Positions 8,668-17,377 of a stretch of 64,000 bases of DNA are shown piece after piece. The number at the start of each line of letters is the position of its first letter. The first letter of the stretch is position 1. The translations under genes were made by a program, and so were the position numbers. The notes under the pieces were generated by a model. That model was given only the letters and a program-made list of their open reading frames with translations, ran no database searches and was not told where the DNA came from. The stretch comes from Paenibacillus plantarum (GTDB lineage Bacteria; Bacillota; Bacilli; Paenibacillales; NBRC-103111). The stretch lies in NCBI RefSeq assembly GCF_013141695.1, contig NZ_WHNY01000060.1:372001-436000 (forward strand). Reading direction: 5' to 3'.

Positions 8668-9747
8668 TTAGGTGATGGCATTCGATGGTTTGGAAGAACG
8701 TAAAATTGTTGCGCTTTTGAGTCCTTTAACGAACGGACTTTCAGCAAATCGATAGGTCATATAACAAAGGGGAACGGTCATCCCCACAATTATGAGATCT
8801 GTGAAAAGGAAGCCAAGATTATCAACGATATGAGTCGCAACACTTAACTTCATTAAAACTGAAATAAATAAGAGATGTGTTAGTAAAATTGTGTATGAGG
8901 CATCTCCAAGCTTGCTCAATCTCTTCACCCAATTTGGCAATTGAAGTTGTTCAGGAACAGAAGTTGCGCCTAATAGTATTAATGAAGAAGGAATGATAAA
9001 TAACAGGTAATTGTGGTAAGGGATGAGAAGGTACTTGTTATTTATCCATATCAACAAAAAGCAAAGGGTGCCTATTAGTATCAAGAGTTTGTAGTATTTA
9101 CTTTTATGATGTTTAGCCCATTTGGCCAGTAAACAGCCAGTAATAAATTCTAAATTAATTTCACTAAAAAGGAAATTTAGATAGACATGCCGATCAATAT
9201 CAGCACTTATCAGAGGTACATTAAGAAAATGGCAGAGTGTTATGGCCGTCCAAATGGAAACCAAGAGGTATGCAGGCTTTTTCCCTAGAGTCATTAGAAG
9301 ACTGAACACTAAGTAAAATAATACAAAATAACTTAACGACCACGCAACAGGCAATACTGGACCATGAGTTTGAGGGAGCAGTAGAAATGAATTGATGATA
9401 GTATTTATATGGGTTTCATATCCGTAACCAAAGCTCGGAACAAGAAAATAGACGGGCAGCACAACAAGTGTAATTAACCAGTAGAAGGGATAAATGCGTA
9501 TAAGGCGATTCGTTAAATAGGGAAAAACGGTTGTTTTAGTTCCTATTTTATTTCCATATGTAAGGTACAGTAGAAAACCAGTAAGCAAGAAAAAGAAATC
9601 TACGCCCCCTGAACGTTCGAGTGTGCCGACCCCTAGAAAGTCAAATTGGAAGTATTTGAATGACATAGCCGAAGTATGAAACAGAAGCACTAAATTTGCT
9701 GCAGCTCCTCGCGATGCTTGTAGAGCGATTCTGTGATTATTAATCAA
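8668..9747 (-). CDS. Acyltransferase 3 family membrane protein (OafA/YrhL-like)
   Basis: A 359-residue protein with about ten predicted hydrophobic spans. The N-terminus has ASRGAAANLVLLFHTSA, which fits the family motif with the conserved R and H (R...H spacing as in OafA/NodX acyltransferases), and LERSGGVDFFFLLTGFLL, which matches the (S)GVxxFFxxSGFL signature. These enzymes move acetyl or other acyl groups across or at the membrane onto sugars, such as surface polysaccharides. The start is TTG at 9747, supported by CCGGAGGAGTT just upstream on this strand. It sits next to the polysaccharide genes but is transcribed toward them, so a role in O-acetylation of that polymer is an inference. 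Confidence 0.88.
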   Translation of the reverse strand: MINNHRIALQASRGAAANLVLLFHTSAMSFKYFQFDFLGVGTLERSGGVDFFFLLTGFLLYLTYGNKIGTKTTVFPYLTNRLIRIYPFYWLITLVVLPVYFLVPSFGYGYETHINTIINSFLLLPQTHGPVLPVAWSLSYFVLFYLVFSLLMTLGKKPAYLLVSIWTAITLCHFLNVPLISADIDRHVYLNFLFSEINLEFITGCLLAKWAKHHKSKYYKLLILIGTLCFLLIWINNKYLLIPYHNYLLFIIPSSLILLGATSVPEQLQLPNWVKRLSKLGDASYTILLTHLLFISVLMKLSVATHIVDNLGFLFTDLIIVGMTVPLCYMTYRFAESPFVKGLKSATILRSSKPSNAIT

Positions 9748-9910
9748 AAATAACTCCTCCGGTTCATGGATAGGATTCCTACCAACTATCCTGCCAGAAG
9801 AGTGTGAATAAATTATGTATACAACCTGAAAGGTAGCTTAATTGATTAATAATTCTTCTACCAATGCTTTTTCACGGCCAAGCCCCAACTCGTCTGCATA
9901 ATCGAACAAG

Positions 9911-9958
9911 TCCCCTCATATGCATGTACTATGTTGATGTTAATCATGAGTGAGGGGA
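9911..9958 (+). promoter_or_regulatory. Possible RBS-sequestering hairpin and sigma-E-like promoter of the ydcC-like gene
   Basis: TCCCCTCA (9911-9918) is an exact complement of TGAGGGGA (9951-9958), which contains the ribosome binding site of the gene at 9966. Folding would hide that site. A GCATAAT / 14 bp / CATATGCA arrangement overlaps the left arm and loosely resembles a sigma-E promoter, as expected for ydcC of Bacillus subtilis. Both readings are inference. Confidence 0.35.
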
Positions 9959-9965
9959 TGATCGA

Positions 9966-11147
9966 ATGCGCCGGGTCACATGGATGGTAGCAGTGGTAAT
10001 GTGCGTAGCATTGGTTCTCGCAGGATGCGGGATGGGTAAAAAGGATGCAGGATCTATCGTAAAGGACTTGGATCATGTGATGGGCAAGTCGAGCAGCTAT
10101 CAAGCTTCAGGCAGCATGATTCTAAATACAGGGCAGCAGCCGCAGGAGTATCAGGTTGAAGTGGCGTTCTCACCTGAGCATTTCTACCGGATTTCCCTGA
10201 CGAATGCCACGAAGGATGTTACTCAAATCGTTTTGCGTAATGAAGAAGGCGTGTTTGTCTTGACGCCGCATTTGAAGAAGAGCTTCCGCTTCCAAAGTGA
10301 TTGGCCAGAGAATCAAGGTCAAGTGTATCTGTTCCAATCTTTAGCGAAAAGCATCATTGCGGATAATGACCGTCAATTTACGACGGACAAGGATGCCTAC
10401 GTTTTCGATGTTGCCGCGAATTACCAAAATGAGCAACTATCTCGCCAGAAAATCTGGCTGAATAAGAAAACTCTCGCACCTGCGCAAGTGCAAGTGTCAG
10501 ATGCGAATCAAAATGTGTTGGTGCAAGTGAATTTCACGAATTTTGAATTCGATACGAAGTTCGATAAGGATTATTTCCAAATGGAGCGCAACATGACTAG
10601 CTGGAATTTACAGCAAACAATGCCTACGTCAGCAGACGTTGCGGTGACTGATGCGGATCACCCGGCAGCAACTGGGGACAAATCACTAACGGACAAAAAT
10701 CTGTCCGCGACAGGTGGTCAATCCGATCAATCCAAAGCCACAGGCACTACGGCGAAACCAGATGCGACGAAAACCGCACCAGCAGCTGCCAAAGCCCAAA
10801 GTATTGGTATTGTTGAGCCGTACTATTTGCCTAAGGATGTTGTGAAGCAGGACATCAGTGATATGAAGTTTGGTGAGGATGCCGCTGTACTTTTACGATA
10901 TAAAGGGAAATACAACTTCAATTTGATTGAGGTTAGACCTCAAGCCAAATCGGTTTCATTGCCACCAGGAGACATCGTTGATCTCGGATTCACGGTTGGT
11001 GTGATCACAGGGAATGGCTCGAAGGATGAGCCTAGAACGCTGACTTGGACGAACGATGGTGTTGAATTCCGGATGTTTACGGGCGATATGCCAGTGAATG
11101 AAATGATTCAAGTTGCGATGGCAACGGATGGACAGTCCGGGAAATAA
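9966..11147 (+). CDS. ydcC: YdcC-like LolA-fold lipoprotein
   Basis: A 393-residue lipoprotein: signal peptide with lipobox LVLAGC, so the mature protein starts at Cys21 and sits on the outer face of the membrane. Residues about 35-210 look like the LolA/RseB-type fold (SYQASGSMIL, VEVAFSPEHFYRISL, QKIWLNKKTLAPAQVQV), as in the sporulation protein YdcC. Residues about 210-270 are a low-complexity Ala/Thr/Asp/Lys linker. The C-terminal 120 residues form a second domain ending near VEFRMFTGDM. The order ydcC - alr - ndoAI - ndoA - tex is the same as in B. subtilis, apart from the SEC-C gene inserted here. In that species ydcC belongs to the mother-cell sporulation programme; its molecular role is unclear. 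Confidence 0.8.
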   Translation: MRRVTWMVAVVMCVALVLAGCGMGKKDAGSIVKDLDHVMGKSSSYQASGSMILNTGQQPQEYQVEVAFSPEHFYRISLTNATKDVTQIVLRNEEGVFVLTPHLKKSFRFQSDWPENQGQVYLFQSLAKSIIADNDRQFTTDKDAYVFDVAANYQNEQLSRQKIWLNKKTLAPAQVQVSDANQNVLVQVNFTNFEFDTKFDKDYFQMERNMTSWNLQQTMPTSADVAVTDADHPAATGDKSLTDKNLSATGGQSDQSKATGTTAKPDATKTAPAAAKAQSIGIVEPYYLPKDVVKQDISDMKFGEDAAVLLRYKGKYNFNLIEVRPQAKSVSLPPGDIVDLGFTVGVITGNGSKDEPRTLTWTNDGVEFRMFTGDMPVNEMIQVAMATDGQSGK

Positions 11148-11186
11148 GTTCGATTTTATTTTAAAATTTTAATTAATAAGAGAAGG

Positions 11187-11215
11187 CTCTGCATCCTAGT
11201 GGTGCAGGGTTTTTT
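11187..11215 (+). terminator. Rho-independent terminator
   Basis: Nine-bp stem CTCTGCATC (11187-11195) with GGTGCAGGG (11201-11209), followed by six T residues, after the ydcC-like gene. Confidence 0.88.
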
Positions 11216-11335
11216 CTCACGTATTACATAAGAATTCGGAAAAAAATTTACAAGAAGATTTAACCAACCCCCACGAACGGTCGTTTTTTTGGTATAATGC
11301 AACTTTGGAGCGAATAGATAATTGGAGTGTTTAAG

Positions 11336-12661
11336 ATGAATACAATTGATAATTTAACTTGGGAAGAGCAGCAGTTGTTCTGGGAAAATGAGACGAAGGC
11401 TTTCGCGACGTTCCTGAATGATGAGGGGAAGTTGAAGCAAGAAACGGCTAGCAAACACGTGGATCGCATGGGATTTGTGATGACCGAATATTTCGTGCGT
11501 TATGGAATCAGTTATGAGGATGTACAAGGTGAGACGATTGTTGATTTTGCAGGCCGGTTCTTAATCAGCCATGTACTTACAACAAAAGAATCCGATATCG
11601 GTGCTTATGTGACTTCTTTCAAAAAGTGGATTCAATTCCTACAGGTAACATCTAGAATTTCAAAAGAACAATACGCTTCACTGAATGAAGTATGTAAGTA
11701 TAAAACTTATTTCGAAGAGCGATTCGAGCAGTACATGGAAGCAGATAATGACTATGCGCTGGAACGTTGGCTGAACTCGAATGATATAGAAGCCTATATT
11801 GAGGAACATACGCCTCCATCCAAGCGCAAGCTGAAACCACTTGTAGTTGACCAGAAGCTGCTTCAGTTATGGATGGATGGGCGGACACCTGTACCACAAA
11901 TCGTTCAGGAATTCAGAGCTTTTCTTGAGACCGTACAGACCGGGAAGAACATCAAGTTGTCCGCTGCGCGCAAACATTTGCCGCGGAAATTCTGGAGCGA
12001 GTTCGATGAGCAACTGAATCTGCAGCTTTTCCGTAAACCGACATTGAATCAAGACCAAGAGCCGGTGTACCAATTCTTTTTCTATGCAGCGGTAGTGCTA
12101 GGACTGGCGGCAGAAGAAACGCAACTTACGGTAAATGCGAAGCAATTAGCCTTTTACTTGGCGCTTACAGAGCAGGAACAAGCCGCTGTTCTCTTGGATA
12201 CACTTTGGAATCGAGTGAACTGGGGAATTCTCGAGGAAGTGAACGAAGGTGGTCGTCCAGAAGATATTCAAGCCTGGAGAAGAGCCATCGCAAGTGTGTT
12301 AGCCAGCTGGCCAGTTGGACTTGAGCATAATGTGAAAAAAGAATGGGATAAGCATCGACAATCCGGGATTTTGTTAGATACAAGTGCTGATGTGTTTTTA
12401 CATGCAGTAGCTACCATATTGGTTCGTTTCGGTGTGATAGAGGCACAATTCTTACCAGACTCAGAAATGAAGTATGGGTTTCAGCGAAAACCAGTCGTCA
12501 TGACGGTTCTTGAGCCTGGAAACCGCGTCTTCCGTTATTTTGTAAACGAGGCAGCCTATGTGCTAAATAATACGCCTATGATTGCTGCCGAACCTAAAAT
12601 CGGACGTAACGAACCATGCCCATGCGGCAGCAGCAAGAAATATAAAAAATGTTGTTTGTAA
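11336..12661 (+). CDS. SEC-C motif protein of unknown function
   Basis: A 441-residue soluble protein. The only recognised element is the C-terminal SEC-C zinc motif (GRNEPCPCGSSKKYKKCCL), the same Cys-rich tail found in SecA and in many unrelated proteins, where it binds zinc and can mediate contact with partners such as ribosomes. The rest is helical and charged and was not assigned to a family. ATG 11336 is preferred because TTGGAG lies 8 bases upstream; an in-frame GTG at 11327 overlaps that site. A TATAAT box at 11293-11298 suggests its own promoter. It separates ydcC from alr, which are neighbours in B. subtilis. The gap to alr is only 23 bases, so the two may be co-transcribed. Confidence 0.75.
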   Translation: MNTIDNLTWEEQQLFWENETKAFATFLNDEGKLKQETASKHVDRMGFVMTEYFVRYGISYEDVQGETIVDFAGRFLISHVLTTKESDIGAYVTSFKKWIQFLQVTSRISKEQYASLNEVCKYKTYFEERFEQYMEADNDYALERWLNSNDIEAYIEEHTPPSKRKLKPLVVDQKLLQLWMDGRTPVPQIVQEFRAFLETVQTGKNIKLSAARKHLPRKFWSEFDEQLNLQLFRKPTLNQDQEPVYQFFFYAAVVLGLAAEETQLTVNAKQLAFYLALTEQEQAAVLLDTLWNRVNWGILEEVNEGGRPEDIQAWRRAIASVLASWPVGLEHNVKKEWDKHRQSGILLDTSADVFLHAVATILVRFGVIEAQFLPDSEMKYGFQRKPVVMTVLEPGNRVFRYFVNEAAYVLNNTPMIAAEPKIGRNEPCPCGSSKKYKKCCL

Positions 12662-12684
12662 CAGGATAGAAGAGGTGAACGCTG

Positions 12685-13875
12685 GTGGATGCTTTTTATC
12701 GGCCCACGTGGGTGGAAATATCGTTAGATGCACTGCGAAGCAACATTGAACAATTTCAGAAAGTACTGCCTGCAGGGATGAAGCAGATGGCAGTCGTTAA
12801 AGCGGATGCTTACGGACACGGGGCTGTAGAAGTATCCAAAGAAGTTCTCGCCGCGGGTGTGGATTATTTGGGTGTGGCGTTCTTTGATGAAGCACTTGAG
12901 CTCCGAAATGCAGGGATTACTGCGCCTATTCTTGTGCTCGGGTATACGCCGCCAGAAGGGATTAACCGCGCACGGGATTTGGACGTGACGATTGCGGTAT
13001 ACAGCCGTGATGTACTGGAGGCCTTGCGAGAGCAAAGTCGTAAACAAGAGAACGCATCGCAGAAGAAATTAAAAATTCATATCAAATTAGATACTGGCAT
13101 GGGGCGACTCGGCTTGCATACGGAAGCAGATGCGATTCCCTTTATAGAGGAAGCCTTATTGCTGCCGAATGTAGATGTAGAAGGACTGTTTACACATTAT
13201 GCCAATGCAGATGAAGTTGATAAAAGCTATACGCTAGAGCAATACGGCAGATTCGAGCGGATTGTGAGCTATTTTACGGATAAAGGGGAAACGTTCCCTT
13301 ATATTCACGCGGGAAATAGCGCGGCAGCCATTGATTTGCCAGGCTTAACCTATTCGATGGTGCGCCTCGGAATTTCGATGTATGGTCTGTATCCTTCTAA
13401 GGATGTGGATCAAACGAAAATTGAGCTAAAGCCAGTCCTGAGTCTCAAAACAGGGATTGTACATCTCAAAACGCTGCCTGCGGGTTCAGGTGTTAGCTAT
13501 GGAACGATTTATCACACCAAGGGTGATGAGCAAATCGGGACCTTGCCGATCGGCTACGCGGATGGATACTCTCGTATGCTTTCGGGTAAAGCGGAGGTGC
13601 TGGTTCGTGGCAAAAGAGTTCCAATCGTAGGCAGAATCTGCATGGATCAAAGTATGATCAATGTATCCGATGTGCCTGATGTAAGTGCACTTGATGAGGT
13701 TGTCCTCATCGGTGAGCAAGGCGAAGAACGAATTACCGCGGAAGATGTGGCCGATCAGCTTGGGACGATTAATTATGAAATCATATGTATGATTTCACAC
13801 CGTGTTGCGCGCGTATATGTGCGTAATGGGGAGCGGGTTGAGGCTTTAAATCCTCTCATGCGACACCGTTATTAG
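12685..13875 (+). CDS. alr: Alanine racemase
   Basis: A 396-residue PLP enzyme that interconverts L- and D-alanine for peptidoglycan. The PLP-binding lysine is in VVKADAYGHGA (about residue 39). Other family marks are LDTGMGRLG, FTHYANADEVD, HAGNSAA, VRLGISMYGLYPS, the second catalytic tyrosine in GVSYGTIY and GRICMDQ. The length and both domains (N-terminal barrel, C-terminal beta domain) are complete. The GTG start at 12685 has AGAGGTG 7-8 bases upstream. It is placed ahead of ndoAI-ndoA as in Bacillus. A hairpin at 13889-13920 follows the gene. Confidence 0.97.
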   Translation: MDAFYRPTWVEISLDALRSNIEQFQKVLPAGMKQMAVVKADAYGHGAVEVSKEVLAAGVDYLGVAFFDEALELRNAGITAPILVLGYTPPEGINRARDLDVTIAVYSRDVLEALREQSRKQENASQKKLKIHIKLDTGMGRLGLHTEADAIPFIEEALLLPNVDVEGLFTHYANADEVDKSYTLEQYGRFERIVSYFTDKGETFPYIHAGNSAAAIDLPGLTYSMVRLGISMYGLYPSKDVDQTKIELKPVLSLKTGIVHLKTLPAGSGVSYGTIYHTKGDEQIGTLPIGYADGYSRMLSGKAEVLVRGKRVPIVGRICMDQSMINVSDVPDVSALDEVVLIGEQGEERITAEDVADQLGTINYEIICMISHRVARVYVRNGERVEALNPLMRHRY

Positions 13876-13888
13876 GGCGGGATGAAGT

Positions 13889-13920
13889 CCTGCATGAATT
13901 TACCATGTAAATTATGCAGG
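13889..13920 (+). terminator. Hairpin after alr, no T-tract
   Basis: CCTGCATGAATTTAC and GTAAATTATGCAGG pair almost perfectly (one bulged G) around loop CAT. There is no U-run, so it may be a weak terminator or an RNA 3'-end stabiliser. A TATAAT box at 14024-14029 downstream may drive ndoAI-ndoA. Confidence 0.5.
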
Positions 13921-14091
13921 CATTGGAGAGGATTTTCAGAATAGGGTATAGAATACTATGTATTAACAATCTTATATCTTTAGGTGTAACATAATTGATA
14001 TACCGGAGGCATATATTCTATTGTATAATTTGGTTTTTGGAATGACATACTGGTAATATTGTCTTTGTATCGTTTCTGGGGGTGCGAGAGT

Positions 14092-14373
14092 GTGAGCAAT
14101 GCGCATAATACGAAAAGGATCATGATTAGCTTGCCTGACAATCTGTTGCAAGAAGTGGACGGAATTGTTGAGAAGGAAAACTCCAATCGGAGTGAATTCA
14201 TTCGTCAGGCAATGAAGCTGTATTTAATTGAACGCAAAAAGCGCAGTCTACGCGAATCCATGCAGCGTGGGTATATGGAAATGGCGAAAATAAATCTCAG
14301 CATGGCATCTGAAGCTTTTCAAGCGGAGGAAGAAGCGGACGGTACGCTTGATCGCTTAGTTAGCGGGGTGTAA
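14092..14373 (+). CDS. ndoAI: Type II antitoxin EndoAI
   Basis: A 93-residue ribbon-helix-helix antitoxin, the same length as B. subtilis EndoAI. The N-terminal DNA-binding part reads TKRIMISLPDNLLQEVD then SNRSEFIRQAMKLYL. The acidic C-terminal tail (AFQAEEEADGTLDRLVSGV) would wrap the toxin and block its active site. GTG 14092 is chosen because GGGGGTG lies 7 bases upstream and it gives the family length; a longer frame from 14059 lacks support. The gene precedes the toxin by 3 bases, so they are co-translated; antitoxin-first order and autoregulation are typical of the family. Confidence 0.93.
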   Translation: MSNAHNTKRIMISLPDNLLQEVDGIVEKENSNRSEFIRQAMKLYLIERKKRSLRESMQRGYMEMAKINLSMASEAFQAEEEADGTLDRLVSGV

Positions 14374-14376
14374 GAC

Positions 14377-14727
14377 GTGATTGTGAAACGTGGCGATGTA
14401 TTTTTCGCAGATCTTTCGCCGGTCGTAGGATCGGAGCAGGGAGGAGTCCGTCCTGTTCTAGTGATCCAAAATGATATCGGCAACCGCTTTAGCCCCACTG
14501 TGATTGTTGCAGCGATTACAGCGCAAATCCAAAAGGCAAAGCTTCCCACGCATGTGGAAATCGACGCGGAGACGCACGGTTTCGATCGAGATTCGGTCAT
14601 TCTGCTTGAGCAAATCAGAACAATCGACAAGCAAAGATTGACGGACAAAATTACGCATTTAGATGAAGAAACGATGCGAAAGGTTGACGACGCTTTGCAA
14701 ATTAGTGTGGGACTGATAGAATTTTGA
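14377..14727 (+). CDS. ndoA: MazF-family endoribonuclease toxin EndoA
   Basis: A 116-residue protein equal in length to B. subtilis NdoA/MazF. The N-terminus [20 protein letters not shown] and [12 protein letters not shown] contains the conserved RGD and GxRP segments of the MazF/PemK fold, and [20 protein letters not shown] follows. The family cleaves single-stranded RNA at short sequences; the Bacillus enzyme is known to cut at UACAU. Activity is held off by EndoAI from the preceding gene. The start is GTG at 14377. It lies in the conserved alr-ndoAI-ndoA-tex order, so it is a chromosomal core module, not a mobile one. Confidence 0.95.
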   Translation: MIVKRGDVFFADLSPVVGSEQGGVRPVLVIQNDIGNRFSPTVIVAAITAQIQKAKLPTHVEIDAETHGFDRDSVILLEQIRTIDKQRLTDKITHLDEETMRKVDDALQISVGLIEF

Positions 14728-14818
14728 ATATGGTCTGGAACGGACGAGGGCGATAGGTACCCTCGTTTTTTGGTTTGTACATACATATACATACGATCAA
14801 TAGAAAAGAGGTATGACT

Positions 14819-17083
14819 GTGGCAAATGTGGAGACGGAAGGCCAAGTAACGGGGAACGAAGGAAAACCAAAAGCAAGTGAGTTTGAGGAACCGAAGGCGA
14901 AGATACAGATTCCTGCGGAGAAGAAAGCGGAGATTCAGGAACGAATCCTGAAGCAAATCTCCGCTGAGCTACAGTTGCCAAGCGGCAAAGTGAAGACGAC
15001 GATGGAGCTGCTGGACGAGGGCAATACGATCCCGTTTATCGCGCGTTATCGGAAAGAGATGACGGGTGAGCTCGACGAGAATCAGTTGCGGGATATCGAG
15101 GAGCGTCTGCAGTATTTGCGTAATCTCGAGGATCGCAAAATCGAGGTTGTTCGTCTGATCGACGAGCAAGGCAAGCTGACGGACGAGCTGCGCACATCGA
15201 TTGAGAAAGCTGTGAAGCTGCAGGAGATCGAGGATCTCTACAGGCCTTACCGCCAGAAGCGGAAAACGAGAGCTAGCGTTGCGAAGGAACGCGGTTTGGA
15301 GCCGCTTGCGGCGTGGATTTGGAAGCAGCCTCGTCAAGGCTCGCTGGAGCAAGAGGCTTCGCGTTATATTAACGCGGACAAGCAGGTTGGAAGCGCCGCA
15401 GAGGCGATTCAAGGCGCGATGGATATCCTAGCGGAGAATATCGCGGATGATGCGAAAATACGGGCCTGGGTGCGTCGGTTCACGCAGGATAACGGCATTA
15501 TGCGGACAGAGGCTAAAGATGCGAAGGCAGAATCAGTCTATGAGATGTACTATGCCTATCAAGAGCCTGTGAAGCGCCTGCCGCCTCACCGTATTCTCGC
15601 GATTAATCGCGGGGAGCGGGAAGAGATTCTGAAGGTTGGACTAGATGTTCAACCGGATAAAATACACGATTACATGTTGCGTCAAATCGTGAGGGGTGAT
15701 TCCGTGGTGCGGGATGTACTTCGGACGATTGTCGAAGACGCTTATAAAAGGCTGCTTGCCCCGTCCGTTGAGCGCGAAGTGCGCGGTGAAATGACAGAAG
15801 CGGGCGAGGAGCAGGCGATTAAGATTTTCGCGGAAAATCTGCGCAATCTCTTGCTGCAAGCGCCAATTAAGGGCCATGTGGTGCTCGGTGTTGATCCGGC
15901 TTACCGGACAGGCTGTAAGCTGGCCGTCATCGACGACACCGGTAAAATGCTTGAAATCGCCGTCACCTACCCAACTCCACCCAATAATAAGGTGGCGGAA
16001 GCGAAGGCGAAGTTCAGGCAGTTGATCAGCACATACAGCGTGGAGCTGATTGTGATCGGGAATGGGACAGCGTCCCGTGAAACGGAGCAGTTCGTTGCGG
16101 AGCTGATCGGTGAGATCAAGGAGCGGAAGCTCAAGTACTTGATCGTCAGCGAAGCGGGGGCGAGCGTGTACTCGGCGTCGAAGCTGGCGCAGACGGAGTT
16201 CCCTGAGCTTGACGTGGCCGAGCGCAGCGCGATTTCGATCGCGCGGAGGCTGCAGGACCCGCTCGCGGAGCTTGTAAAAATCGAGCCGAAAGCGATCGGC
16301 GTCGGTCAGTACCAACATGACGTTTCGCAGAAACGTCTGGACGAGAACTTGAAGGCCGTCGTAGAATCGGCCGTTAACCATGTCGGGGTGGACTTGAACA
16401 CGGCGTCCCCGTCCTTGCTTTCTTACGTGTCGGGGGTCAATGCGACACTTGCGAAGAACATCGTGAAGTATCGCGAGGAGAACGGCAAGTTCAGCTCCCG
16501 CCAGGAGCTGTCGAAGGTTCCGCGCCTGGGCGCGAAATCCTTCGAGCAGTGTGTCGGGTTCATGCGGATTGCGGGCGGCCGGAACCCGCTCGATAACACC
16601 CCGATCCATCCGGAGTCTTACGACGTGGTGGATCGGTTGTTCAAGGAGCTGCGCATCGAGCTCGCGCAGCTGGGCTCTCAGCAGCTGCTAGCGCTGCTGC
16701 AGACGCTGGAGCCAGAGGAGCTGGCTCCTAAGCTTGGCGTCGGTGTCCCGACGATGCGGGACATCCTAGACAGCCTGCAGCGGCCTGGGCGGGATCCGCG
16801 GGACGAAGTCCCCGCGCCGATCTTCCGCACAGACGTGCTGCAGTTGGAGGACCTTGTACCGGGCATGGAATTGACCGGCACGGTGCGTAACGTCATCGAC
16901 TTCGGCGCCTTCGTCGATATCGGCATTAAAAACGATGGGCTGGTGCACATCTCCCAGCTCAAGAACGGCTTCGTGAAACATCCGATGGATGTGGTTTCCG
17001 TCGGAGACATTGTCCAAGTATGGGTACTCAACGTGGACCAGAAAAAAGGTCGCGTAGGCTTAACGATGAAGAAACCGCAATAG
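14819..17083 (+). CDS. tex: Tex family S1 RNA-binding protein
   Basis: A 754-residue nucleic-acid-binding protein related to Spt6. The order of parts is: N-terminal helical region with the signature LLDEGNTIPFIARYRKEMTG, a YqgF/RNase-H-like domain (VVLGVDPAYRTGCKLAVID), helix-hairpin-helix repeats (VNATLAKNIVKYREENGKF, SKVPRLGAKSFEQCVGF), and a C-terminal S1 domain (GTVRNVIDFGAFVDIGIK). Compared with B. subtilis Tex it carries about 40 extra charged residues at the N-terminus. AAAAGAGG is 7 bases from GTG 14819 and only 1-2 from ATG 14813, so the GTG is preferred. The gene is GC-richer than its neighbours. Tex affects gene expression in several bacteria; its exact action is unsettled. Confidence 0.95.
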   Translation: MANVETEGQVTGNEGKPKASEFEEPKAKIQIPAEKKAEIQERILKQISAELQLPSGKVKTTMELLDEGNTIPFIARYRKEMTGELDENQLRDIEERLQYLRNLEDRKIEVVRLIDEQGKLTDELRTSIEKAVKLQEIEDLYRPYRQKRKTRASVAKERGLEPLAAWIWKQPRQGSLEQEASRYINADKQVGSAAEAIQGAMDILAENIADDAKIRAWVRRFTQDNGIMRTEAKDAKAESVYEMYYAYQEPVKRLPPHRILAINRGEREEILKVGLDVQPDKIHDYMLRQIVRGDSVVRDVLRTIVEDAYKRLLAPSVEREVRGEMTEAGEEQAIKIFAENLRNLLLQAPIKGHVVLGVDPAYRTGCKLAVIDDTGKMLEIAVTYPTPPNNKVAEAKAKFRQLISTYSVELIVIGNGTASRETEQFVAELIGEIKERKLKYLIVSEAGASVYSASKLAQTEFPELDVAERSAISIARRLQDPLAELVKIEPKAIGVGQYQHDVSQKRLDENLKAVVESAVNHVGVDLNTASPSLLSYVSGVNATLAKNIVKYREENGKFSSRQELSKVPRLGAKSFEQCVGFMRIAGGRNPLDNTPIHPESYDVVDRLFKELRIELAQLGSQQLLALLQTLEPEELAPKLGVGVPTMRDILDSLQRPGRDPRDEVPAPIFRTDVLQLEDLVPGMELTGTVRNVIDFGAFVDIGIKNDGLVHISQLKNGFVKHPMDVVSVGDIVQVWVLNVDQKKGRVGLTMKKPQ

Positions 17084-17109
17084 TAGGTTGATGATAGCAG
17101 TTGATTATG

Positions 17110-17141
17110 GCAGTTGGGAGTACGCTCCCAACTGCTTTTTT
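17110..17141 (+). terminator. Rho-independent terminator
   Basis: Perfect 11-bp stem GCAGTTGGGAG / CTCCCAACTGC around loop TACG, followed by six T residues, after tex. Confidence 0.93.
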
Positions 17142-17156
17142 GCTTGTGTTAGATAT

Positions 17157-17343
17157 TTAACTGGATTTCCTCCATCTAAATTCCCTGCTCACCCCCACAT
17201 TTACTGATTTAACTGGATTTCATGTAGCTAATTTCCGCGTATTTCATCAAATTCGCCCATTTGAGTCGAAATAGATGGAGGTTTTCCAGCTAATCTCTGA
17301 AATAGGCCGGATTCTCTAAAATTAACTGTAGGTTATACAGGTA
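17157..17343. repeat. Dispersed intergenic repeat, locus A
   Basis: Four copies of a degenerate 22-26 bp module that begins TTAACTG (or ends with its complement CAGTTAA): 17157-17182, 17209-17233, 17272-17293 (inverted) and 17322-17343. Start spacings are about 52, 63 and 50 bp. The spacer between the second and third modules contains the inverted repeat TCAAAT / ATTTGA. The same module type recurs at 58871-59055 and 63841-63976. Confidence 0.7.
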
Positions 17344-17377
17344 TTTGCTAGAAGTCGAATTTGATTGTTTGCATCCC

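Noticed and set aside
14377-14727. A mobile toxin-antitoxin insertion
   Set aside because: ndoAI-ndoA lies in the conserved alr-tex context of Bacillus-type genomes and has no mobile-element marks.
15641-16609. A 322-codon minus-strand frame opposite tex
   Set aside because: It is a shadow of the GC-richer tex coding strand; tex shows all family motifs.
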